DNA of 64,000 nt from Sodiomyces alkalinus F11 (taxonomy: Eukaryota > Ascomycota > Sordariomycetes > Glomerellales > Plectosphaerellaceae). The DNA is taken from contig NW_021167083.1 in NCBI RefSeq assembly GCF_003711515.1, positions 1,995,048-2,059,047 of the forward strand, in the 5' to 3' direction. This document shows positions 55,339 through 64,000 of the stretch, in pieces; within the stretch, counting starts at the first letter, position 1; every line of letters starts with the position of its first letter. Under the pieces are notes generated by a model. The model was given only the letters and a program-made list of their open reading frames with translations. It did not search any database and was not told the DNA's origin. The position numbers were made by a program, and so were the translations under genes.

Positions 55339-55553
55339 TATACACGACTAATTATAGGTCGTGGCACTAAGTAAGGTCGTAATAATAGATTATCTAAAAC
55401 TAAGGAAGGAAGAAGGAAAAAGGAGAAAAGTCTATAGCGCTAGGCTGGCTATAAGGTAGCGATGACTTAGCAATATAGGTCCGTTAACTAAGCGCGCAGT
55501 CAGGCAGATCCGGAGTATAGCCGGATCCTCTATATCGGGGTCAACCCGTAATA
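55339..55553 (-). repeat. Gypsy-I 5' LTR
   Basis: 215 bp, equal in length to 42702-42916. On the plus strand it runs TATACACGACTAATTATAGG ... TCAACCCGTAATA. It is followed by the TSD ATCCT. Confidence 0.9.
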
Positions 55554-55558
55554 ATCCT
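55554..55558. repeat. Gypsy-I TSD, right (ATCCT)
   Basis: An exact repeat of 42697-42701. It is also part of the 19-bp repeat of the Copia-III LTR. Confidence 0.9.
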
Positions 55559-55686
55559 TTGTCTAAGACGTAATCCTTTATCTAAGACGTAAGAGAACGG
55601 TGTAGGCTTACGGGGAAGATATCCTTTATTCGAGTATAAAGGTACTGGAAGGATATACTCGAAGGATATTATTAGTAATATTAACA
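55554..55686 (-). repeat. Copia-III 3' LTR, proximal part
   Basis: On the minus strand the LTR begins TGTTAATATTACTAATAATA right after a polypurine tract (ACAGGGGGG, 55687-55694). It runs into the 19-bp TAATCCTTTGTCTAAGACG repeats, where Gypsy-I is inserted. Confidence 0.8.
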
Positions 55687-55959
55687 CCCCCCTGTAAGCT
55701 AGTTCCTATATAAGAAGAACTAGCTTAGAGCAAGTATATATAGTTATATAGCTATAGCGTAGAAACCCTAGTTAACTAACTAGGGCTAATTATAAGAGGA
55801 AAAAAATAAAACCTCTAAGGGAAAAATTTAAAACCCTTTTTTATGATACTAGGAAAACCCGTAGGCAAAAAACCTAAGTATTTATATTAAGACAAATCAG
55901 AAGATAAAAAACCTAGTTCTATTATAGACCTTAGTATTTTAATTCTTGAATTCGGGTAT

Positions 55960-57487
55960 AAGATAGTATATCGTAGTCAGGCAATGTATCGTCTTTATAG
56001 CCTAAATTCATATAACCGTATAGTGTATTATATAGGTCTTTAGGTAGACCTTTAGTTATTATATAGCCTATATTAAATTTAGTATGTATATAAACGACCT
56101 TTATTTTGTTATTTTAAAATTTCTGTCTGCAGTAGTGATACTGCCGGTCTATATGCTTTACACGTTTATAAAATTAGGAATTTTCACAAAGCTTCTTTGC
56201 GCTTTCGCTGTCTATTAATATAGTAGGAATCGGTATCTTATTATTATTACTATTATTATACAAACCAAAGTTTATATCAGTAAGTAACCTAAGGTTATTT
56301 GCTACGTCTATATATATATTATGTATATAGATTCCTTCTTCAGAATCTTCGGTTAAAGCTATATATTCTGCTTCTATTATTGATAAAGCAACGACTTTCT
56401 GTTTAGTAGAAGTCCAGCTTATTACATTATTTACACCTATACAGTAGATATAGCCTGACGTAGAAGTCCTGTCTTCGATTGAAAAACTAGTATTAGAATA
56501 ACCGTATATATTAAGGTCTTTTGTATTTGAACAGTTATATAAAAGCCCGATATTAGGAAAAGTGTTTATATAAGCCCAGACTTGATTTAAAGCTATTGAG
56601 TGCTCTGGAGACGGATTACTTATATATCGAGCGCATTTATTAACAGCGTAGGTTATATCTAGTCTAGAGTGTAGTGCTAAATATAATAAGGCACTAATTT
56701 CCTATTAGTATATTTTAATATCGGCTTTTAATGCCTATTCCTAATTTAGTACGAGGACCTTTTTATGTATATAAGACGTATCCACGCGTTTAAGGCTTCG
56801 TTTATTATATTTATCGAGCTTTTTTTTGTATAAGATCATTAATTTATGTAACGGGTCTTATTAGATTTATTTATAGTGATTTCGTGACCTAAAAAGGTAT
56901 ATAGTTAACCTAGATCTTTAAGAGAGATCTGTTTGGACATTTCAGTAAATAAATACTGTATCGTTGTATATAAAGGGCTTAGTACCACTATATCGTCTAC
57001 GTGGCATAGTAGTATAGCACGGTGTGTTTTATTCTTATAAAAAGTAAATATGCCGTTATCGAAATCAGAGACTAGGCAACCGATATCGCGGAGTATTTTT
57101 ACTAGGAAATTATACTGAAGCCGGGGGCTTTGTTTTAAACCGTATAAAGCTTTATTTAGTTTATAAACTAATTTATTAGAGCCTTCTTTTTCCTCGAAGC
57201 CTATGGGTTATATATTATAAAGCTCGGTATCTATATCGACGTGAACGAAAGCGTTCTTAACGTCGAACTGTCTAAATCTCTAGCCTAGGGATACGCCTAG
57301 TATACAAGCTAATCTATAGCTTTTGGGTCTGCAGATGGTAGAAAAGGTTTCTAAATAATTAATACCGAGTACTTAATTAAACCCTTATATACACCAACGT
57401 GCTTTATATTTTATAGCCTCGTTTGTATCGTTATATTTAATCTTATATACCCAACGGCCTCCTAAGACGTTTAAGGTATTTGTATCC

Positions 57488-57581
<94 letters not shown>

Positions 57582-57880
57582 ATTAAGGCGTATCTTTTAT
57601 ATTTATTAAATCCTAGGTATTTCTGTTTTCACGTTCTGTTATTTCAGCTACTATAGCTTCTATCCATTTATTCTTATCGGAGCAGTTTATAGCCTATTTA
57701 TAAGTAGCTGGTTCGTATAAAGAATTTATAGTTAAAAGAAAGTGGGGATCTTCTTAAAACTATAGTTTCCCGAGTATAGTATCTTTAGTTAGATATAATA
57801 AGCGCTTATTATTATCGTACGATATATAATCGTTATCGTTTTCCTTCGAAGATTTAGAAGGGATTTAAATTTCTAACCTG
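55960..57880 (-). pseudogene. Copia-III pol remnant (RT and RNase H, few stops)
   Basis: Read from right to left. A poly-Asn tract (57487-57570) precedes the RT start GGRWVYKIKYN near 57450. RT core motifs are RQFDVKNAFVHVDIDTELYN near 57265, KLNKALYGLKQSP near 57140 and CHVDDIVVLS near 57005-56980, with both catalytic Asp intact. DLG..YTFLGHEITI follows near 56900. The RNase H reads EDRTSTSGYIYCIGVNNVIS near 56470, then VALSIIEAEYIAL near 56370. The C-terminal KHIDRQYHY...VVYIHTKF segment spans about 56160-56080, and the frame fades near 55960. Only scattered TAA/TAG interrupt it. It is the best preserved transposon polyprotein in the window. Confidence 0.85.
57487..57586 (-). repeat. (ATT/AAT)n microsatellite encoding poly-Asn
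   Basis: About 28 uninterrupted ATT units (57487-57570), then AGTATTATTATATT. On the minus strand the downstream RT frame (AAG GAT ACA ... GGC CGT TGG) fixes the phase as AAT, so it encodes Asn. Confidence 0.85.
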
Positions 57881-58029
57881 GATTTAACGCCGTTATTAAC
57901 CGGGTCGGTTCCTAGGTAATCGCCACTTTCGACACGCCTATTAACCACGGGCGCGGAATAGGAGTAAAATCGATAAAACTACTAAGACGGAGATTATAAC
58001 TACCGCCTCTCTCCAGGGATACTATAATA

Positions 58030-59420
58030 GCGGCACCGTAATACCGGCGCTACGGTATAGCCGGAAGAAATATAGGATAGCGTCGCCCTGACCTCGACTA
58101 CGTAGAATTCGTAATAGACCCACTTTTCGTGATATAAGCGTTCCCCCCCTTATCCGTGGCGGGATATAACGCGGAACCGATATAAGACTAAAAAGGGACT
58201 ACCGCACCCCCCGGAACCGAGAGTAACTAAGATTAAGGCAGAAATTTAGGCCTTACTAGCTGATAGGAATATAATTAAGTAGGTCGTAGAGCTAGTAAAG
58301 GAACTAATCACGATATATAGTACCTATAAAGACGCTAGCGCGATACCACTAGTATACCTATACGCTATTATTCGCTATATTATCTGAGAAGAACTCCGAA
58401 AAGGAATAAGCGGCACGAAAAGGACCTAGGCTAATATTATAGCCCGGGCTCCCGTGGTAGTACCGCCGCGGGACCCCGCCCCCCCTAAAATAGTCCCCGC
58501 TAGGTATTACCGGGAATTAACTATCCGCTAAGGAACCCTCCCCGAAAACCAGCCCCTTAAAGCTAAGACCCCGAAAAATATATCTAAGCTATAAATACTA
58601 TAACTACCCGATACGATACTATAGCGGTATAGAAGCTGCCGAGCGGAGATATCTACCTTACCTTTACTAAAAGGGTATAGTAGTAGGCTATTTACGAGGA
58701 ATAATAGATTAAGAAGGCTTTTAGTAAAGGAGTTACCCTAGCCGTATATACCTACCCTACGCTAGCTAAGGCTATCCCTTAGGAGGTCCTTAATACCCTA
58801 TCCGAAGAAGACTTACTAGGAACCCTATATGATATAAACCCCGAGATAAAAATTATCCGAGTATAATAACGGGTACCCCGCCGCGGTACCGGTAGGTTAG
58901 TATTTCTCCTTATCGAATCGGCTTCGCTAGAAAGGGTCATAAGCCTTATCCGGAATACCCTCCTCTTTAAGGGGGGTAGCTATATTTATAAGCTATACGA
59001 TCCTAACCTTAGCCCCCTAAGGTGCTATAAATACTTATACTTCGGCTAACGGGCGAATAGCTACCCTATAGCGGAGAGGGTATACCGCTACTATACTAAG
59101 CCCAAATCGGCGTACTTATAAGGCCTAGGATACTATAAGGCTATAGCGCCTAAGCGCCCCCGCCGCTATACCGCCTATACCGGAGATTATAATATCTTTA
59201 ACGATTTATACCGACTATTAAAGAAAAAGACTAAAAAAACCCGTAAAGCATATAAATACCGAGCTAGGGACTTCGATATTACCCGCTAGACCGAAACGGT
59301 ATACCCGCGGTAGCCGTAGATCTTCCCCCCGATTATTATCGTTTAGGACTAGGACCGCCCTTTCCGTAGGGGTAAGGGTTAGCCCCCGAAAAGGACTGGA
59401 GGATAGGAGGGCTCCCTGAT
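58030..59420 (+). pseudogene. LINE-a a4 ORF1 remnant with zinc-knuckle-like C-terminus
   Basis: Near 59020-59100 it reads LRCYKYLYFG.RANSYPIAERVYRYYTKP. One Cys remains, and Tyr stands where the spacing of CX2CX4HX4C and a following CX2C would put Cys or His. The upstream part is rich in TAA/TAG. It is the presumed RNA-binding protein of the LINE. The N-terminus is not resolvable. Confidence 0.55.
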
Positions 59421-59629
59421 ACTAGGCCCGATAAGCGTCTATATAGTCCCCCGCGGGGCCGGTAAGGCATTATAGTAGGAACCCTAGAGCTAGACCCCGG
59501 TTATACCGGGTATATTATCTTAACCCCCACCCCCCTCTTTAATTAATAGAAATCTATATCCTTTTATAGAATATAGAGAGGAGTTAGGCGCGGCGGGAGC
59601 TACCACTCTAGTACCGCGCTAAGTACGAT

Positions 59630-62600
59630 ATAATAATAATCCAGGAACCCGGCCTTAACTATTTCACGAAAAGCCCCGCCTACCCCTCCTAAGGGGTATA
59701 CCGGCTAATCTAAGGAGGAGGCCGCGCCCTTTTATATATCTATAAAAAATACCCGCTATATACGTAGATATAGCGGGCTTACCGCGATACCTACGCGGTT
59801 ACCTTTAGGACCGGAGACGATACCCTTATAATCTAGTCGATCTACTTAGAGAATTATTAGTTAGCTAGGATCCCCTAGAATACGCCCTTACGGGATATAT
59901 TCGATATAGTACTGCTATAGGGCCGATATATCCTCGTAGGGGACTTTAACCTATACTACCCCCTATAGTTATAGCCACCGCGGTACTACCCCTAAGCCGA
60001 TACCCTATTTACCCTTATAACCCGGTAGAACCTAGACTTAGTAACCCCCCCCGGAGTAACTATATAGTACCGCCCGGGCCGGCGTGCTAGTATTATTAAC
60101 CTTATATAAGTAATATGAGGGCTCCGCTACGACTTTAACGGCCCGGATAAGACCATTATCGGGTTAGACTACTATTTATAAATAGCCCAAATCCTTATAA
60201 AGACGGATACTGTACCGATTACCGCGATAATACTATTACGGGACCTAGCCGGGCCCCGCAAAGTCTAGAAAGACTTTAACCCCTTATAGGTCTTTTAGCT
60301 CGCCGCTATATAGCTATAGTAGACCGGCCCCCTTATAATATTAGGAGATATCGACTTAGCATTAGATAACCTAATAGATAACCTTATAATACTAGCCGAT
60401 AAGGCTACGCCGCGCCGCCGCGGGGGTACCCCTAGACGCCTATCTACCGCTTAATAGAACGCGAAGTTAACCGCCCTTACCTAGGAAGCGAGGCGCCTTG
60501 ACTATAGATATATATCTAGGAAGTCCCGGAACCGATAGGGTAAGTTCTAGGAAGCGGAGAGGTGCCGAGATAAGGCCGTGGCGGTAATAAGGCGGCTATA
60601 CTAATAGTACCTGCTCTACTTAACCGGGAAGGATAATAGCGATAACCCGGTAACTACACACGTAGAAAAAGCTAAAGTCCTTAACCGGAAATTCTTCCAC
60701 CCCCCCCTTCCCTACCGCCCCTAGGCCCTTAACGGCGGAATTCCCCCCGGGGTAGGATATCTGCTAAGATATTACCGTAGCGGACGTATAGGGGCGCCTT
60801 AAAAAGACTAAACCCTAAGCGGTACTAGGACTAAACGGACTCCTAGCAGGGCTCTTAAAAGTATATAGACCCCCTATATACTAAAGACTTAGTGCTATCT
60901 TTATAGCGTGCCTTAAAGTAAGCTATTATCCGAAGAGGTACCGCTATACTATTATAGTAGTCCTTAAGAAGGAAGGCCGGCCGCTAGCCGACTACGGGAT
61001 AGTAAAGGGCTAGCGACCGATATTACTCCTTAGTATAATAGATAAGGTCCTTAAAGGGATACTAGCTAACCGGATCGCTATTATAGCGGAGGAGTATCGG
61101 CTCCTCTCAGAGGGATAGATAAGTAACCGGATAGGGCGAAGTATAAAGATAATAGTATAAAGAGTTATAGAGGCTATAAGGGCAGGCTAGGCTTATAGCG
61201 GTACCGTTTCGATACTTTAACTAGATATAAAAGGCGCTTTTAATATAATCCCTTATTCCTACCTCCTCGAGGTACTTGAAAGGAAAGGCTTCCCCCGGTA
61301 GCTTACTACCCTAATTGATAGCTTCCTTTAAGACCGTATAGCCTAGTTATTACTTAATAGCGAAATAGCCCCCCCGCGATACCTTTATAGGGGTATACTA
61401 TAAGGCTCCCCGATCTCCCCTATCCTTTTTATCCTCTATATCTCCACCCTATACGAAGAACTAAAAAGTGTTCCTAAAACCATAGTAGTAGGTTTCGCCG
61501 ATAATACGAATATTATCGCCTTTAGTAGGACGGAGGTATAGACGCGGTAACACCTTAGTACCGCGTAGCGGATATACCTAGATTAGGAGATAGCGAGTAG
61601 ATTATAATTCGAACTAGCTAAGGATATTTATATCTCCTTTACGAAGTCACGCTAACTCTTACCCACCCCGCTCCCCCTTAATACTACTTCGGTACCGGTA
61701 ATAAAAGCGATAAGGCTTTTAGGCATTTAGCTTAATAGGAAGATTAACTTCCGATAAAATACTAAAAAGATAAAAAGCCGACTAGCTACCTAAATATACG
61801 CCCTTTTAAGGCTTAGTGCGGTAGCGTAAGGGTATAGCTTCGTAGACGTAAGGAGACTATACCTTATACTTATACGATTAATAATTACCTATTACGCCTA
61901 GACCGTCTATAAAATAAGGGCTAGCCCCCGGTATAGCCTAGTAGCGGTACTTATAGCGGTATAGAACCGATACCTCCGACTAATAGCCGGAGCCTATAAA
62001 GCTATACCGGTTAGGGTCCTCGAAAAGAGACCTTTATCCCCCCCCTTAACCTATACCTCTTAAGCCTAAGTGCCCGAAAGATCCTCCGGATATAAGAAGA
62101 AGGGACTAAAGATAAGATATTAGCCGGAGTATACGCTACGGTAAGAGCCTTAGCGGTACCGAACCGGTATTATAGGACCCACGCCGCCCTCGCGTAGATA
62201 GTATAGCTTACTGCCCTAACGACCTAGGCCGGAACCTCGCCCCCGCGGAAGGTCCTTATAAGGGAATAAGGCTAAGCCGAGGCAGAAGTATAGCGGCCCT
62301 ATACTTACGCCGTAGCGGTACTAAGCCGCCCCCCGATATCACGCTCCCTCCGGAAATATAGAGGGCTCCTTAAGCTATAAAGCTCCGTACTTACCTAGAT
62401 TAGATTAGAAAAACTAGGCCTACGGGTATTCTTAGCTAAAGTAAGGGTGCCGGGCTTCCTATCACCGCGGTGCCTTTACGGGGACGGAGGGGCGGAAATA
62501 GCGGAGTACGTAGTACTTTAATACTAGGAGGTAACCGAGGAGGACTGTAGGGACCTTTTCGGTGCTATAAGGAGGCCACTTAAAACTAGAGGAGACTTAT

Positions 62601-62740
62601 ACGATATACTAGAATATAATACTAAGGCCGGGGTAATTATAAAGTGGTTCCTATAACGGAAAAGGCTTAAGGACATCCGCCTTGCCCTTAAAGTTATAGA
62701 GGCTTATAAAAATACCCGTGATACCGAAGTGGGACCGTAT
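59630..62740 (+). pseudogene. LINE-a a4 ORF2 remnant (AP-type endonuclease, RT, C-terminal Cys motif)
   Basis: The endonuclease starts IIIIQEPGLNYFTKSPAYPS near 59638 and has YILVGDFNLYYP near 59935-59965, with DF and N kept, and IIGLDYYL near 60160 for the terminal SDH-like site. RT follows with RPILLLSIIDKVLKGILANR near 61018-61075, GSPISPILFILYIST near 61400-61445, and FADNTNIIAFSR near 61495, where FADD has become FADN. A C-terminal RCLYGDGGAE..EYVVL segment near 62470-62520 is followed by fading homology to 62740. I saw no RNase H between RT and C-terminus, which separates this family from LINE-b. All stops are TAA/TAG. Confidence 0.75.
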
Positions 62741-64000
62741 TAGGAATAAAGCGGCACGATAACTAAGTAATTATTAGGATAGGGGCCTTATAAGCTAGGG
62801 CCCTGGCGGTATCGACGTAGTACTAGTACGGCACCGATTAGCTCTTATCGTTTCTACCTCCCTCGGAGGTATTCATACCGCTCTTAATATACTTAAGACC
62901 CTATTAAGCTAATTAGCTAGCTAGTACCGCTAAGGAGCCGTAGCGGGATTAAGGGGGAGCTACTTATAAGGTATTCCAGGATTAGGTCTATCTTACCCTC
63001 TAAACGTCTTATCTAATAACATAACGCCTATACCTTTACCGACGCGGTGCCGCCGCGACCGTGACCGGAAGGTAACGCCCGGTTTAGGGCCCGGCTAAAA
63101 GACCGGGACGCCGTCCCTAGGCGCTCTTTAGCCTATAACTTATTAACGCGGAATTACCACGGTACCGAAAAGGGATACCTATAATAGCGATACCCGCGCC
63201 ACTAACGGCCTTTACCGCCACGTATACCTAATAGATATCTATAAGGCGTTACTACTACTTCTTAGTAGCGGAGGGGACCTATTAAACTATTAGCTATATC
63301 TACCTTACTATATACACGGCACTATTACGGCACTAAGGCGACTTATATCCTTATATAGACGGCGACTATTAGTATACTAATAATAGGCCGCGCCTATTCC
63401 CGTAGTATTAGCGTAAGCTTTTATATCGTCGGGGTAAATACCTAAACGGTTACTATAACGAATATAATTACCCTATATTAGCGCTAAAATACTACTCCGA
63501 TACTACTAAGGGCTATATATAGTATAACACGAATAGTGCCGCGCTTATAGCGGCGGTTATTATTATTAGTATTAGTATTATTAAGAGATAATATCTATAA
63601 CTATTAGCATGCTATTACTAAGGCACCGCTATACTATAAAGAGAACTTATATTATACTACTACTTCGGATTACATATTTATATATATAAATTAATATTAT
63701 ACTACCTAGTTAACCCTATACTACCACGCTACCGTGATGCTACTTATAAAGTATTTATAGCTAAATTATAAAGGAGAAATAACGAGGAAAACTAAAGGGG
63801 TTTACTATTAGCATAACGCCGTAACGATAAGTCTATGGTACTGTAAGCGGGTATAGACCGGGAGGAAAACCTATTATATACTCGTTAGCGTTATAGGATG
63901 AAGAAAGAGGAAAAAGAGGCACGAAGACGTTATAGGATATTAACTATCTATATTTTATAATAGGGTAAAGCACTATCCTCCCTACCTACTGCCGGATATA
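62741..64000 (+). other. LINE-a a4 3' UTR-like region
   Basis: It aligns with 22740-23980 of a2. No protein motif was seen. The stretch has alternating GC-rich and AT-rich blocks, and it is cut by the window end before the (ATA)n tail. Confidence 0.6.

Larger units (their letters stand above)
42702..55553 (-). mobile_element. Gypsy-I: Ty3/Gypsy chromovirus with antisense ORF, split by Copia-I copy 3
   Basis: Two 215 bp LTRs and a perfect ATCCT TSD define it. With the 5638 bp nested Copia-I and its 5 bp duplication removed, the element is 7209 bp. On the minus strand it carries gag with a CCHC knuckle, then RT, RNase H, integrase and chromodomain. Between the chromodomain and the 3' LTR, an additional frame lies on the opposite strand (42982-44710). 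It sits in the LTR of Copia-III. Confidence 0.9.
55687..57928 (-). mobile_element. Copia-III, 3' half of pol region (lightly RIP-damaged)
   Basis: A Ty1/Copia element whose 3' LTR holds Gypsy-I and whose pol is cut by LINE-a a4 at 57929. The integrase, gag and 5' LTR must lie beyond the window or are lost. CA/TG are much commoner than in the neighbouring elements, although it is the outermost and therefore oldest layer of the stack. Confidence 0.85.
57929..64000 (+). mobile_element. LINE-a copy a4, 5' 6.07 kb (continues beyond the window)
   Basis: It starts TCGACACGCCTATTAACCAC, the same 5' end as a1 and a3, inside the pol of Copia-III. It aligns with a3 in reverse and with a2 from 60620. 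The 3' UTR and tail are not reached. It is heavily RIP-mutated, yet the endonuclease segment is readable. Confidence 0.9.

Noticed and set aside
1..64000. CRISPR array, bacterial operons or prophage
   Set aside because: No spaced identical repeats, ribosome binding sites or compact gene order. Introns, LTR elements and RIP point to a fungal genome.

Overview
The window looks like a repeat-rich, AT-biased block from a filamentous ascomycete (Pezizomycotina). Almost all of it consists of retrotransposons broken by C-to-T/G-to-A transitions of the kind made by repeat-induced point mutation (RIP). CpA and TpG are rare over long stretches, Gln codons read as TAA/TAG, Cys and His codons read as Tyr, and few frames exceed 100 codons. 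The one clearly intact host gene is a two-exon sphinganine C4-hydroxylase (SUR2-type) at 31498-32679. It sits in a roughly 2.8 kb unmutated island (31100-33890). Family names below (LINE-a, LINE-b, Copia-I to IV, Gypsy-I and II) are my own labels from comparisons inside this window.

Layout. 1-3035 is LINE-a copy a1 (minus), cutting a Copia-II integrase fragment (3036-3552). 3553-5545 is a 5'-truncated LINE-b (b1). 5556-6892 is the 3' end of Copia-IV with its LTR and two minisatellites. 6893-7955 is a Gypsy-II reverse transcriptase fragment (minus). 7956-14377 is a LINE-b 5' end (b2) split by a complete Copia-I (8205-13862). 14378-20604 is a near full-length LINE-b (b3). 20605-24430 is LINE-a a2. 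24808-31099 is a complete Copia-II with perfect target-site duplications (TSDs). 31100-33890 is the gene island. 34628-41275 is a full-length LINE-a a3 (minus). 41762-42170 is a Copia-I 5' fragment. 42490-57928 is a nested stack: Copia-III holds Gypsy-I (42702-55553), which holds Copia-I (47130-52767). 57929-64000 is LINE-a a4, inserted into Copia-III and running off the window.

Insertion order can be read directly. TSDs ATCCT (Gypsy-I into the Copia-III LTR), GCGTC (Copia-I into the Gypsy-I reverse transcriptase), TCTCC (Copia-II into single-copy sequence) and CCGAC/CTAAC (Copia-I into LINE-b, the TSD itself mutated) date the layers relative to one another.

The most unusual points are: a RIP-damaged reading frame on the strand opposite to gag-pol between the chromodomain and the 3' LTR of Gypsy-I; a drop in RIP damage toward the outer ends of both Copia-II LTRs, with the edge of the mutated domain inside the LTR next to SUR2; and a long in-frame poly-Asn repeat in the lightly damaged Copia-III polyprotein. 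I found no CRISPR, rRNA or tRNA. All copy and family statements are by eye. No database or composition calculation was run.
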